This document shows, piece by piece, positions 47,250-59,581 of a DNA stretch of 64,000 nt. The notes below the pieces were generated by a model. It did no database searches, was not told the origin of the DNA, and worked only from the letters and a program-made list of their open reading frames with translations. Position numbers and translations under genes: made by a program. The stretch is from Clitopilus passeckerianus (Eukaryota; Basidiomycota; Agaricomycetes; Agaricales; Entolomataceae). The stretch spans positions 372,001 to 436,000 of the forward strand of contig CALYLX010000112.1 of assembly GCA_944990035.1 (NCBI GenBank), in the 5' to 3' direction. Within the stretch, counting starts at the first letter, position 1, and each line of letters opens with the position of its first letter.

Positions 47250-48400
47250 CTAGCGCACAGACGCCTGCAAATTCAGTGCATTCAAGGCGGGTTCCTCCAA
47301 CGAATTGTGGTTATAGCTGCAGACAGCGACCTGCGCTCATTTATGAGCCAACGGAGACTTTCATATTGCTCAATACTCACAGAACCAGGCTCAACATTGA
47401 AGTGGGTCCCTAATGAACATACATCAGCATTTCAGGTTGCACGTTCGTCAGTTGGTACTCAGACCTTCTTTCAAGGGCAACTCAATCCAACGGGCGATTA
47501 GGACGCGGTTAAAATGACCATGGGCAACGATCATAACATCTCGAGTGTTTATTCCTTCTTCGAAGTATTGTCGGTGATATTCTCGGACCTAGAGGATGAG
47601 GATGAACGATATGGTCCAGAACCTGTTGGAGAAGTTGATATTGACCAACCTTTCTAATCACGTAGTCAACACGGTCCTGCATGTCTTGAACAGACTCTCC
47701 TCCGGGGCATCTAAACTTGTAGGTCAATCTAAGCCGAAATGGTCTAGCTCAGGCTACTCACCCATCAACCCAGATACTCCAGTCTTTCTGTTTCTCCCTG
47801 ATTTCAGAAGAGAGGAGGCCCTCATAATCACCTAAAAAGTGTAAGAAGCTGACCAGAAGGTTTAAAAATACCTACCATAATCCCACTCCCTACATTCTTC
47901 CATCAAGATGTGGTGAGGAGGATTGGAAACATGCTCGAACACCAGATGGAAAGTGGTGTGTGACCTTTGGCGTGGGGAAACAAAGACTGTACAGAGATTC
48001 TGGGGATCGACAATGACTGGTTCAATCGCTTAGCAGGGTGCCGGTCCTAGATCATAGCCAGCCAACGTACGGCCTTCGCCAACAATCGACTTGATGTTAT
48101 CCCGGATTTGAGTTTCGCCTCTGGCCGTAAGTGGGATATCCGTGCGTCCTGTCTAAGAAAGTTCAGGTCGTTTTTGAAAACGTCGTAGTTTATCTACTAA
48201 CATGTCGTCTAACCATCCAGCAGAGAGGTCAGGAAGATGAGTTCCCTATGAAATTAACGCCAACTTGATCGAAAACGAACCCATTTAAAGACCATTCTGT
48301 TTCACCTGTTATAAGGTCACTACACAGTCATCCCATGATATTCAAATCAGAGATGCATACCGTGGCGAACCAGGAAAAGACGAGGCATTGGGCGAGGCAT
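47250..48400 (-). CDS. SHB17: Histidine phosphatase superfamily, SHB17-like
   Basis: The catalytic motif LFLVRHGETEWSLNG has the phosphorylated His (RHG). It is split by an intron after the His codon. Downstream are GRTDIPLTARGETQIRDNIK, a REWDYGDYEG block carrying the acid/base Glu, SIWVDGCPGGESVQDM, the second His in VMIVAHGHFNRVLIARW, and the C-terminal PGSVAVCSYNHNSLEEPALN. This matches yeast Shb17, sedoheptulose-1,7-bisphosphatase, which feeds carbon into ribose synthesis, better than glycolytic mutases. Many short introns; the last falls right after PGS. The start is the first ATG (MPRPMPRLFLVRHG); a second Met follows four codons on. Substrate specificity is inferred from resemblance. 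Confidence 0.82.
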
Positions 48401-48566
48401 GGCGAAGTTGGATCTGCTACAAAAACCGCCATTCTGAGATCAACCTTTATCTACTTTGTGACGGCCCGGGGTTCCGACTATTTGTCTTTGTTGTGAATGG
48501 GAGTCCCCGCCAATCAAGTGAATGCAGCACTGTTGTGAGCACGGACTGCGAGGTCAGCGAACGGCC
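48401..48566. promoter_or_regulatory. Divergent promoter, SHB17-like / VPS18
   Basis: 166 bp between opposing starts. No named motif is clear. Confidence 0.45.
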
Positions 48567-51500
48567 ATGCTCGACGAGTGTGAGTTCTGAAGATCCAGTT
48601 CCTAATTGCTGTCGAGCTCACGCCACTTTCAGATGTGCAGCACTCAAATGGACCTGTCGGAGGTGGTCTGCCGACCCAGCAGTTGCAGTACGAGGGGTTT
48701 GAACCCACTCCGTATGAACAGGAGGACAGCCAGATAGCATTCGACAATGTGCGTTTTATGGTCTCCATATAATTGCAATATTTCATGTTTGTGCCACTAG
48801 GTTGAATCTTTTGCCTTTCCAAAGACTCAGGATTCCATATTCGATCTCGGACGCGTCCAATACACATTTCCTGCACCCCTAGTGTCCTTCATAGTATGCT
48901 CCGACATGCTGGTCATGGGCTTTGCCACAAATCTCCTGGTTCTGATAGAACTGCAACACTCCGATCAGATTGTGTCTATACAAATTCCTAGGAAACCCTT
49001 TGATATGACTCTTCACAAAGTATTCATGGACCCGTCTGGCCGACACATCATTGTGACATCAACACAAGGAGAAAACTGGTATCTGTACCGAGGATGGAAG
49101 AAACCACGGCAGCTAAAGGGATTTAAGATGGTCATCGAGAGCATTGGATGGAACAGGTCCGCTCTACTATCCACGAATGCACATGCGACATCTACCCGAG
49201 AGTTCTTAATTGGTGCTCGGAATGGTACCATATACGAAGCTGTTTTGGACGCAGAAGAAGACTTCTTCAAATCGCAGGAGAGGTACCTTCAAACCGTATA
49301 TTCGTTACCGGAAAGGCATCCGATTACTGGCATCCGTTTCGACGTTCTACCACATTCTGATTCAAGAAGAGCCTTAATCATCGCAACGACAAGTACGCGA
49401 ATATACCAACTCGCTGGCGTATACGAGCGCAAATCTGAGGAACACGGGCGGGCTTTTACTTCATTGTTCGGAAGCTATCGTGATACAGCGCCAAGTAAGT
49501 ACGCGTTTCCATTACCTTATAACCCTTGCTGACATGATTCCTAGAAATTTGGGAGATCCCTGGGGAATTGGAGACATCAGAGCTATGTTTCTTTACACCA
49601 AACCCAGATCAGGCTACTTCGTTGTCGAGAAGCATGGCTTGGATGACTGGGCTGGGAATTTATAACGGAACCATGAAATATGATTCCTCGACTGACGAGT
49701 TCATTGACAATGCACAACTTCTCCCTTATCCTACCTTCTCATCGGAAGGGGCGGAGCTTCCGATATCAATTGCCGTTACTGAATTTCATTTCATGCTTCT
49801 GTACAAAGACAGGATTGCTGGTGTCTGCAACCTCAACGATGAACTCGTCTACGAAGAGTCGCTGCCAACTGTAAGACCACTTCTTTCATTGTAACATTTA
49901 ATTTGCCTCATTTACATCGTACAGAAGGGTCGCGAACATGTTCTCGGCCTAGCTGCAGATCCTACCAGAAAAACATATTGGGTGTTCACCGACCAAACCT
50001 TGTTTGAACTCGTTGTTGGAAATGAGGATAGGGATGTCTGGCGCATCTATCTGGAGAAAAACCAATTTGATACTGCCCTGAAATATGCCAAGGTTCGGGT
50101 CACATCCAAGCCCAAGTTGAATATTCTTAACGATTCTTTCGCCAGACAGCAGAGCAACGCGACAAAATCCTCTCAGCCCAGGCGGATGCCCACTTCAAAG
50201 AGAATAGATTCTTCCAGGCAGCCCAATGCTATGCCCAAAGTTCAACTTCCTTCGAGGAGGTGACATTGAAATTCCTGGATGCTGGCGAACGCGATGCGCT
50301 GAGGTCGTACCTCATTTCAAGACTGGAGCGCACGCGGAAAGGTGTGAGTAACCTCCTCGCAGCTCTTTGGTACCCAGACATATTGCTCACTCGCCCCCTA
50401 GGATCTGACTCAGCGCATGATGCTTGCCACTTGGCTGGTCGAGTTCTATCTCAGTAAATGCAACGAGCTAGATGATCTCATAGCTTCTGAGTCCGTTTCG
50501 CATGATACGGATAATTTGGAGGCTGAGCGAAAGATGCTAGAGGATGATTTGCGACATTTCTTTGACACTTACAAGGTACGAGCATTTTTGGTCACCTCGG
50601 GCTGGAGTTAACTCTTTGACAGGGCAATCTTGATAAGTCCACCATGTACGAGCTTATACAGGGTCACGGTAGAACCGACATGTATCTGTATTTTGCGACG
50701 GCGATTGGTGACTACAAATGTGTCATTGAACATTGGATTATGGAGGACGAGTGGCTAAAGGCATTGGATGTCCTCAACCGTCAGGTAATATTCCGTCCCT
50801 TGGAACTGTTGTGTATGTCGGCTCAAAATTGTTTAGAATGACCTTGAACTCTACTACCGATTTGGTCCTGTCTTGATGAGGCAAATGCCAAAAGAGACCG
50901 TTGACTCCTGGCTTAAGCAACCTAGCCTGGACCCCGTCCGCCTAATCCCTTCAATCCTACAAACGCAACATGTTCCCCCAAACCCATTGGCACCGAATCA
51001 AGCCATACGATATCTCAACTACGTAATTTTTGAACAGCTCGACACGACACCCACCATCCACAATCTCCTCATCACGCTCTACACTCGGCCTTCTGCGACG
51101 CATCAGCCATCCGACGATGATGGACCGTTATTACGATTCCTTGGCTCAGCGCCGTTAGACCCCATCACAGGGAAACCGTACTATGATCTCGACTACGCGC
51201 TGCGACTGTGCAAGAGTACTGGCAGGACACAGCCTTGTGTTCAGATCTATTCACAAATGGGTCTATGGGAGAATTCCGTTGACCTTGCGCTCGAGAAGGG
51301 TGATCTGGCATTGGCTAAAATCAACGCGGATATGCCAGAAGATGACATTCAATTGCGCAAGAAGCTTTGGCTAAAAATTGCTAGATATGTGGTTCAGGAC
51401 AAGAAAGACATTAAAACGTGATTATTTCTAGTTTGACCATTCTTAGGTAACTCTAACATTTGTTGCAGGGCTATGCGCTTTTTGGAGAACACGGATCTCC

Positions 51501-52356
51501 TGAAGATCGAGGATATATTGCCGTTCTTCCCCGACTTCGTGGTCATAGACGACTTCAAAGAGGAGATTGCGCACGCCCTTGAAGGGTATTCATCGCAAAT
51601 TGAAGACCTCAAGAAAGAGATGGACGAGTCCACACAAACGGCTGAAGCTATCAAACAGGAGATTGTCGCCCTAAAGAACCGCTTCGTAACAATAGATGTA
51701 ACGAGCAATGTTCTGTCTGTGGGCAACTACTGCTCAGCAGGCAGTTTTATGTGTTCCCTTGCAGACATAACTTCCATGCGGATTGTCTCATCGGACTGGT
51801 ACGATATTCATTCATGAGCATTTCTGGTTCGTTACTTACAGCTACACAGGCAAAGGAATACCTTCCCGCATCAGCACTCCGCAAGATTGTCGCACTCCAG
51901 AGTGAACTACTCAAGAATGCAGTGGCAGAAGCATCTCCTGTAGTCCATAACTTCAACGGCTCAGGAATACCGCCCAACCAAGGAAAACAGCAGCTTGCTC
52001 GTCATCTCATCTCGGCAAGCTTCGGGCAGCACATTGTACAACCAATTGTACAGCCAATCAACACTGGGGCTAGGGCAGCAGGTGTGCTTGGTCGCAGCGT
52101 GATTTCAGCGGGAGACAGGCTCAAGGATTTGATTGTCCCTGATGCACTCGCTGCATTGGTTACTGCACCTGGATGGATACCAGGTACTGGGAAGAAGAAT
52201 GTCATCGAAACGGATAACAGTGAGAAGAAGGAAAAATTGCGAGCGGATCTGGAGGTTGTGCTGGCGAGTAGCTGTCCACTCTGCGAGAGTGTGGTTGCAG
52301 GGTTGGATAAACCTTTCATTGGGGAAGGAGAAGCTGATACCACTTGGACAATTTGA
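48567..52356 (+). CDS. VPS18: Vps18, core subunit of HOPS and CORVET tethering complexes
   Basis: Pep3/Vps18 tethers endosomes and vacuoles before fusion. A first coding exon of 13 nt (MLDE plus one base) joins to YVQHSNGPVGGGLPTQQLQY. The N-terminal beta-propeller reads GVYERKSEEHGRAFTSLFGS and KYDSSTDEFIDNAQLLPYPT; the helical middle has REHVLGLAADPTRKTYWVFT, YLEKNQFDTALKYAK, AAQCYAQSSTSFEEV, GRTDMYLYFATAIGDYKCVI and YALRLCKSTGRTQPCVQIYS. Near the C-terminus a RING finger is encoded (CSVCGQLLLSRQFYVFPCRH, then NFHADCLIGL, with the final CPLC pair later). The RING lies one base out of frame with the exon before it (see the feature at 51707). More than ten short introns. Confidence 0.9.
51707..51711 (+). 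other. Apparent 1-base deletion before the Vps18 RING finger
   Basis: The frame reading ALKNRFVTIDVTSN would miss every RING Cys, while CSVCGQLLLSRQFYV reads in a frame one base away. One extra base between the AA and the TGT would join them. A 41 nt intron (51666-51706) would also restore phase, but it would delete a segment that looks conserved. Confidence 0.6.
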
Positions 52357-52712
52357 GCAGTCTTGCTGGCCCCTTCGGTCTTCGGGATCTGCACGGATTA
52401 ACTGGACCCTTGATACACAAGCCCTGTCATTCTCGAGGATACCATTACATTCTAATTTCAGACTACTGTACTTGATAACTTTTGAGATGTGTGATCTTGT
52501 CCCCCAAAATTTTCTACCAGGTGCCGAATGAGGTTGCAGTCAATCGCCGCAGTAGGGAACCTACTCGTGGGCGTTGTATCGACTGGCGTTTCCGCGGGAA
52601 GGTGACTCAGTGGTGCTTGCTTAAACCGAAGTGAGGCGCAAAAGTATGGCGTGTTGGTGCATCGTGGTGATGGAGAAAAGTCGGAACGGTGAGAAGAGCC
52701 GACTTAGTGCTC
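52357..52712. other. Gap between convergent genes
   Basis: 356 bp holding the VPS18 and CGR1 3' flanks. I see nothing else. Confidence 0.6.
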
Positions 52713-53219
52713 TCAGTGGTTGATCTTCTTGGTACGGCCTGCCTTTCGGCGAAGTCTGGCTGCTTTCCTTGCGCCCATCTAAGCAGACAAAAGAGTCAGT
52801 GAAGTTGAGCGATGGCTCAAAGTTGTACAAACGAACCTTTGCTTTGGCTTCTTCAATTCGTTGGCGTTCCTCTGCCGCTTTTTTGCGCTCCAACGTTATT
52901 TCCTTTCGTCTAGGGTCCAAGTGAGTGGGAAGTACGGTATTAGGGTAGATGTGACGGTATACCTTGCCTTCTCAGCCGCCTTCTCTTCCTTTAGTTCAGT
53001 TTCTAACTTTTTGATTGCTCGGGCCTTCTGGGTTTTTATCATCCGATCTTCCCAGTTTTTGGTTTTAACACCTTCAGGCAAATGAGTTCGTCTATAGAGA
53101 TACGTTAGAAGTTTTCGGGAGAGTTGCGTATTTGCATACACTGCTGGTGTCTTCTGCTCTTTCCAACCCTTTCCTGAGACTCGACCATTTGCAGTTTGAG
53201 GCAAATTTATGGGATCCAT
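52713..53219 (-). CDS. CGR1: rRNA-processing protein Cgr1
   Basis: Small, very basic nucleolar protein for 60S ribosome assembly. Start MDPINLPQTANGRVSGKGWK; the conserved core is THLPEGVKTKNWEDRMIKTQ, KARAIKKLETELKEEKAAEK and RKEITLERKKAAEERQRIEE, ending MGARKAARLRRKAGRTKKIN. Three introns; the first splits Val in TPAVRTHLPEG. About 111 aa, the family length. The helical, Lys/Glu-rich middle is typical. Confidence 0.92.
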
Positions 53220-53424
53220 TGTGGTATACGGTTCCGGCTGAGATTAATGAAGGGACGGTGCCGGCAAGAAATGATGGAAGAGGGCTGATGGCTCGAATTG
53301 GATATCTCGAGGCTGCACGTGGTTTTCCCTTTTAGACCAGAATCCTGGAATGTCATAGTCCCTCACTGGCAGCTCTCAAGGCCTTCCCCCCCTTCTTTCC
53401 TCCTCGCCATCGCTCAAGACGGCG

Positions 53425-55819
53425 ATGCCAGCGTCTTTCTTTAGCAATGGCGGCCATCTAAGCCCAAAATCATCGCACAACAATGCGCAGGGTCGCTCTT
53501 CCACTCTTTCACAATATTCCGACGATGCTTCTATCTACAGCTCCACGTTCATTACTGCCTCTACAAAAAATCACCCTTCCAACTTTCTCGCCTTAACACC
53601 AGAACCTGTGTCCCAAAAGACTTCGCCTAGTTTGAAAGCAAAATGGCTTGGCGGTTTTTCTGCAGGGAAAAAGGACACTCATGAGGACTTGCGGCGGTCT
53701 ACTGTATCTTCCACTCAACATGATAACGACGAGGCGCAAGAAGACCCAGAACAATACGATGATATGCCCAGGATGAGTGTACTTGGTCCCAGTCTTCGTT
53801 TTCACTCTCGTGCACCATGGGAACTGGAGGGAGATTCTATGGACGAGGAGGATGAAGCAGACTATGGCACTCTTCTTGCCAGCAATGGCCAAAGTCGGCC
53901 AAGCGCGGAGTCGTCTCGTTCCCAGACCAAATCTCAGCGTTCTTTTGAGACGACCTCTTCCCAAGTTCATCCCAGAGGTGCCCTCTAGTGAGTATCATTA
54001 CGTTGTCAATCACTGATGTTCGCTAATAAACATTTTCCCCTAGTGCCCTGGCGCAGGAATCTCTTTCGACATCATCGTTGGGATCATCACTTGGCCAGGC
54101 CCCTTCCCTTACGACGTTCTCCCTGACGAGAGCTCGGTCTGAATCAACCGATACATCTTCTTCTGCCACTTTGGCTGTACAGACATCCAATTCATTCGCA
54201 TCAAAAGCGTTGGCACCTAGTTCTGCCGTTCCCGGCACTCGTCCTCACCACTCTCAGAAAACTCCTCGAAGCGAAGCCTCTCACCCTTACGCCAACCCGG
54301 CCTTTGCTTTGTCGCACGAAAGCACACCGTCGATGCACGAAACCTTAGGAGCTGCGGTTTTTCGTAGCGATTCAATTACGACAGTTACCGATTCTATTGC
54401 ACCCCATGCTGCTTCTAGCTCCAAACTACACTCTGCGCCATCACTTTCATCACTCAACAAGCGTCGAAAACCATCTGCGCCTTCCATTCATGGGAAAGAA
54501 ATTTCTTCGCCTATCGTGAATAGTGCCGTCCACCTCGACGATGTGGCCTCTATCAGCGACGCTCATCACACCTCCGCCGTGTCATCGCCGAAACCCTCTC
54601 ATATTGAGATACCCGGCTGGACTGATCGGGGAGCGCCACCACCATTTAATCTAATTTCCCTTGAAGAAGCACGAGCTCAGCGGTCCCGAGCGGCCACACA
54701 GACATCTGCACCTCAGATGCATGCATTCCCTGAATATCTCCCGCTTCCGAACAAGCGGCCTACTGTCGATAGCCTGGAATTTGGCATGGAGGCTCAAAGG
54801 GTCCGGTCGGTCAGCTCCAGTGGCAAGCCCAAGACGGCTTTAGCTTCTTTGGTTAGCAGTAGCCCTGCTTCAGCAAAGCTGGACCATGCACCCACAGAGG
54901 CTGGACCTTCCGGGACAGGGCCTCCACCTGGGAAAGTCGTCAAGCAGAAGAAGAGTGGATTCCTACGGATATTTGGTGGCCGGGCGGGAGAAAAGGATGA
55001 AAAGCCACCCACTCCACCTCTCCCACATTTGGCGGCAGATTCTACTGTTCGAGCACCTCAGAATCCTCCAAGGAAGCTCCTGATCCCTCGTAGTCCCATC
55101 CATGATTTCTCACCGGCCTTGACTACATCTTCATCCGACGAGTTCCAGCTTTCACCAACTCAGTCCGTGAACAGTGGTTGGAAAGAACAGCTGAGCCCAA
55201 AGCGTTCTGCACCGCCTTTATCCCTGTCCATAAACACCCGCTCGCCCATCGATCAAAAGGGACGCTCTTCTACGTTACCAGACCGACATGCGAATACAGA
55301 GGTGGTCCCAACGCCTATATCGCCTCAGAATGCACCCAAAAAACCGTGGTTAGACTCCTCGCAGCCTCAAAGTGCACCCGCGAATATGACTGAATTTCCG
55401 CCTCTACGACTTCGTCCTGTATCGACGTTCTTTAGTTCGCAGTTCCAAGGCCTCCTGGACGCCGAATCCCCCTCTCCCGAGGAATCCACTACACCAGCTA
55501 GTACCATCCCTTCTAATTTAACTACCCCAATTACACCTGTCTCAGCATCGGAGCATTCTCATACCCAACGCAAACCCGTACCGGACAAGGGCATAGCCCT
55601 CATACTCCTTCCATCGATTCGGAGTCGGTCAGCAGCAACGAGCGGGGTTGGCAACACCAGTATGTGCGAGACCTTGAGGCCCAAGTCCGGGAACTTCAAG
55701 CTGAACTCGCCGAGGTGCGATCTGGTCAGTACTGCGCAACATGCGGACGAGGCGAAAAGTCAGACCATCTACACGTTCGGCGTGGAGACCGACTCCAAGA
55801 CAAAAGCACCAGAGCATAA
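53425..55819 (+). CDS. Ser/Pro-rich disordered protein with short C-terminal coiled coil
   Basis: Start MPASFFSNGGHLSPKSSHNN. Exon 1 ends at 53987 and exon 2 begins at 54044 (GALYALAQESLSTSS). Most of the protein is disordered and Ser/Pro/Thr-rich, with short conserved-looking islands (KAKWLGGFSAGKKD, KSGFLRIFGGRAGEKDEKPP, HIEIPGWTDRGAPPPFNLIS). The end, in a shifted frame, reads GWQHQYVRDLEAQVRELQAE, a coiled coil, then YCATCGRGEKSDHLHVRRGD with a CxxC pair. The frame break at about 55564 is listed separately; the unshifted frame would instead end at 55868. I do not recognise the family. Polarity, signalling or cytoskeletal scaffolding would fit such a layout, but this is inference. Confidence 0.65.
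55564..55566 (+). other. Apparent 1-base deletion in a CCC run of the Ser-rich gene
   Basis: The frame ending SASEHSHTQRKPVPDKG turns into low-quality sequence, while the next frame reads GHSPHTPSIDSESVSSNERG and then a clear coiled coil. One extra C in the run at 55564-55566 would join them. No intron in the right phase was found. Confidence 0.5.
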
Positions 55820-56211
55820 TGCAACGACCTCGTGCTCCCACGGGAAACACCTCACGATTCGTGAATAATCTACCATGATCTTCGTATACCCCTACATTAC
55901 CCAATGTCTTTCCTATCTCCACACGGTCATTTTTAATTCTCGTCGCCTTGATTTACATTATCCTTAATATCTTGATTCCCCCTTTAAGCCCTATCTCATT
56001 CGCTTTTCTTGTTTATAATTTCCGAACGATTCGATCCCTTCTTGGTTAATCTTTGCCCCCCACTTCATTTCATTGCCATACTATCTTGATTGAATGAATA
56101 CGGACTAGTTGGTTAAGGCCACCTGTACACACGACGATGTTGTAGGAGGATGATATTTTGTTTGTACCTTAATACAGAGAGGCCTACTACGGATTCTACG
56201 TTATTCAATCT
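55820..56211. other. Gap between convergent genes
   Basis: 392 bp, pyrimidine-rich and AT-rich, holding both 3' flanks. No gene is supported. Confidence 0.6.
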
Positions 56212-59200
56212 CTACAGATCATCGTCGCCGCCCAGCAACCAGCCAATACCCTTCGACAGAGCACGACTAGCTTGGGCAGAAACATCTTCCTCTATCCTAC
56301 GAATGCTGCTTTGGGTTGATTCCGCATCGTGGTCTTGTTCAGAAAGGCTTGAATGAGAACGTTGACCGCCGGAGAAGGGAAGTTTGCAGCTACACTGCGG
56401 AATGTACGGCTTGCAAGAGCGGCAGCGTCAGGGGTACTGAGTAGAGGTGGAGAAGGCATGTGGAACTCCCTGAGCCTGGCTTTGAGAGATGAGGTGACGT
56501 CCTTAGGCGCAATGAAACCGTGTTCGCGGGGGCACGAACGGTAGAAGGGAGAGTGTCAGAGTGGGAAAGGTTGTTTTGGCGGTGTTCGATAGCTTCAGAT
56601 TCCATCCTCCGCCAGGAAGCAAGGACGTCGTGGAGTTGTTCAGGCGGGCAGAACTCCAGTGCGCGGCCGAGAAGTGACAACTTCTTTTCAATATCCTCGA
56701 ATTCGGACTGTCGGCCCAGTTGTAAGCAGGAAAGCCAGCATACTTCGTAGGCTTCCGCGAGTTCGCTAGCGGAACTTGAGCCTGCTTGGGCACCAAGAGT
56801 TTCAACGGTCGCGACAAGTCGTTCGCACAGCTCGTAAGCTCGGGCAAAGTCCTCTGCTTGCAGAGCTGAATCTGCCAACATCGCAATAGTCTTGATCTCT
56901 GCATTGACGTCATCTCTGAACCCTAATTTGCGGGTGAGGTCAAGGATAACTTCAGTGTGCTTGTATGCGTCGTTGTTGCTAGACAAGACTTGCGAGATCA
57001 ACGACAGCCGGTCCTTGGTAAGGCGGATTTCAAGTGGTGAGATAGGAATGCCTGGCCGAGACATGACATTGAATGATGCAATCCTGGAAGTCGCCTCAAT
57101 GAAATCCTTTTCCTGAATGATACGCTTATTGGATTGGGGAACTTCCAAACTACATAATATGTCGGTAATCATTTATGGAGGAAAATGGTTTCTGGTGGCG
57201 TACCAATCATAGGCGAGCCTCATATCGCCGAACTTGTAGTTACCGGACTCAGCATTGTCATAGAAATCCCGAGAGCATGTAAGACATATTTCTTCGACCT
57301 CTTCTCGGTCTAGATTCAACTTTGGGTGCTCAGAATATAGGAGTTCATGGGCAGTACTAAAATCTGTGGTGCGAGATGAGACGGCGACCAAATCGGTAGG
57401 GAAGAACACCTACTGCCAGTGCTCAATAACCCAGCAAGGTATAGCCTCATAACTTCCTTTTGATCCAGTAACCCAAAGGCGCACGATTTGGTGCCAGCAC
57501 CTCCAGAGATCTTCAACATGTCTTCTAGAAGCCATTCCCAATCTTCGATAGTTTCTATGTGATGAACCGCTCCTCCTGCTCTTCTAGCCATTCTATTGGC
57601 CCATGCCCGTTGTTCATCAACATTCGAATTGCTTCTCAAGAACCAACGAAGGGGCGCTGCGACACCCCACCGTGCAAGAATCTCGCCTGATTCAAGATGG
57701 ACATCGAGGACGTCCAGAGCACGGGACAAAGCAGAGCGGGGAAGAGGTTTGAAGAACATCGCAATGTCGGACGCGCTTGGCTTTTGAATAGTCGTTGAAG
57801 GTGTAAGGAATGCAGCAAGAGATTCGATGGTTGAGTCGGCGGCGTCCTCCTCGTTATCTCCGCCACCCATGTCCCAGGCAGGTAGGCATTCAAAAAGCCT
57901 ACTCATGGTGGACCACTGATCCAACGAATCGCTGCTGTACAGACATGCAAGCGCGAGGCGAGCGACGTCGTCTTCGTCTCTGATCAGTCTCTGTGCGAGA
58001 GGAAGGGTCGGCTTGGATGCTTCGAAAATGGAAGCAACCATATCAAGTGGTGCAGAGAGGATATATTGGTGCAGAAGGCGGGTGGATATGTCTGGATCTG
58101 GCCGGCCTTGGCGCTCAGCGCGAGATTCCAGGACAAAGAGATAGGGTATTACGAGCTTCTTCAGGTCTCCGGGCAAGGAATCAGGCGTAGAATGGCGAAG
58201 GAATGCCTGTACTGCTTTGAAGGGGTCCATAGCCCTCCACTTGTCTAAAGTCCAGTCATCTGTGATCTCGGTGCTTTGAGGAGCATCATACACAAGTCGA
58301 GAAACAAGTGTCAGCTCCTCGCCGAGTTCGTCCAGACCCGGAATGCCTTGGGCAGCGCCGTGTTGAATCAGGGCAATGGCGTTGCTGATAGGACCCGCAA
58401 AGCGGATAATGCTCTCGGCACGAGAGATATACCACTTGCATATTTCCTCGGATGAGAGGTGGGCAGGCTGGTTAGGGAGATCAGAAGGCGAGCGATGCTC
58501 ATTCGGTGGGGTATCTTGGAGTGGTTGAAATGCAGCCTGCGCCTCGAACGTCTCTACATAGTCTTCTGTCCTCCATGGCTCGGAGGCGATTGCAGGTTTC
58601 TCGACACCCGAGTGGGTATCAATACTGGGCAGTAGGTTGCTATATTCAGAGGGATGGATATATTCGGGGATACCGTCCAGAATGACGAGACGGTATGGCC
58701 AACATCTTTCCCAATGTCGTTGCAACACTATGCGAAGCAGCTGGAGGTGGCCTTGAGAAGCAAGGCTGCATGATATTGCGACAATGTCTGTTGAAAGAAA
58801 TTCCAAAAGGGAGAATGGTGGTCCAGGATGTGTTTCTTCTTCATCATCCTTCGGAGAGTCTGGCTCACCCGATGTGAGCTCCCATGGATCATCTTCCCAT
58901 TCGTCCGAGGCCTCCTCTTTACGTTCTTTGCTGCTTGATGAATCAACGGCGCTGATTGCCTTGAAAGTTGACAACTTGTCGAGGCGTTGAAGGAGTGTTA
59001 AACGGAGGCGACACAATGTTGCGTCCTCCTCGTGTCCTGGGAGATGGTTCGCCAGAGTGTCTCCACTGGTCAATTCCTTCGACCCACCAGGAGAGCCTGC
59101 GCCGCTACACACAAGCTCTTTGGTTTCTAGCAACTTCTTGCAACGTTGGGATGCTGCCTCCGTTCGCATGGCACCCAAGTCAAGCAATGCTTGCTGAACC

Positions 59201-59343
59201 TCGACATCATCTACTATTCGGTCTGCACAGGCAGCAGAGACCCATACATCGTCTCGTATGCCACCCAGATGTTGCCTGACATCGTTAACGGTGAGCTCGC
59301 TGTCGTCGATAGCTGTCCATTGCGTGTAAGGATCAGAGGCCAT
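56212..59343 (-). CDS. SEC39: Sec39-domain protein (Dsl1/NRZ complex)
   Basis: Sec39 (NBAS in animals) belongs to the Dsl1/NRZ tether that receives COPI vesicles at the ER. Start MASDPYTQWTAIDDSELTVN. Most of the protein is helical repeat: CRLRLTLLQRLDKLSTF, RIVLQRHWERCWPYRLVILD, ISRAESIIRFAGPISNAIAL, ADSALQAEDFARAYELCERL. The C-terminus ends in DVTSSLKARLREFHMPSPPL, then AALASRTFRSVAAN, and, in a shifted frame, SIRRIEEDVSAQASRALSKG with IGWLLGGDDDL, a typical end. Introns include 57409-57362 (LSTGNFSTAHELLY) and a probable 38 nt intron just before DVTSSLK. The frame break at about 56377 needs one extra base. About 1,000 aa. Confidence 0.83.
56377..56379 (-). other. Apparent 1-base deletion in a CCC run of Sec39
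   Basis: On the minus strand the frame SRTFRSVAANF runs into non-conserved sequence, while the neighbouring frame reads FSGGQRSHSSLSEQDHDAES and leads to the expected end. One more C in this run would join them; donors in the first frame have the wrong phase for any nearby acceptor. Confidence 0.55.
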
Positions 59344-59581
59344 TCTCAACGCTGAATGGGGTAACACGTCTCCACTCAAGTCTAAGGCAGCCGTGTCTAC
59401 ACGTGCCCATCAGAAATTTCAAGATTTGGTAGTGTGAACAGGAAGTTGTATTCTAGTTGAAGAGATGTGCACTAGACTATCCAATACCCAGACTGAGAAA
59501 AAGCGTATCCACTTGGTGCCGGGATCGAGCACTTCGAGGCCGACTTTTTGTATGGTTCCTAACCCGCTCGGAAAATCATTT

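Noticed and set aside
54023..54238. Minus-strand frame opposite the Ser-rich gene
   Set aside because: Shadow of Ser-rich codons; no start context or splice signals.
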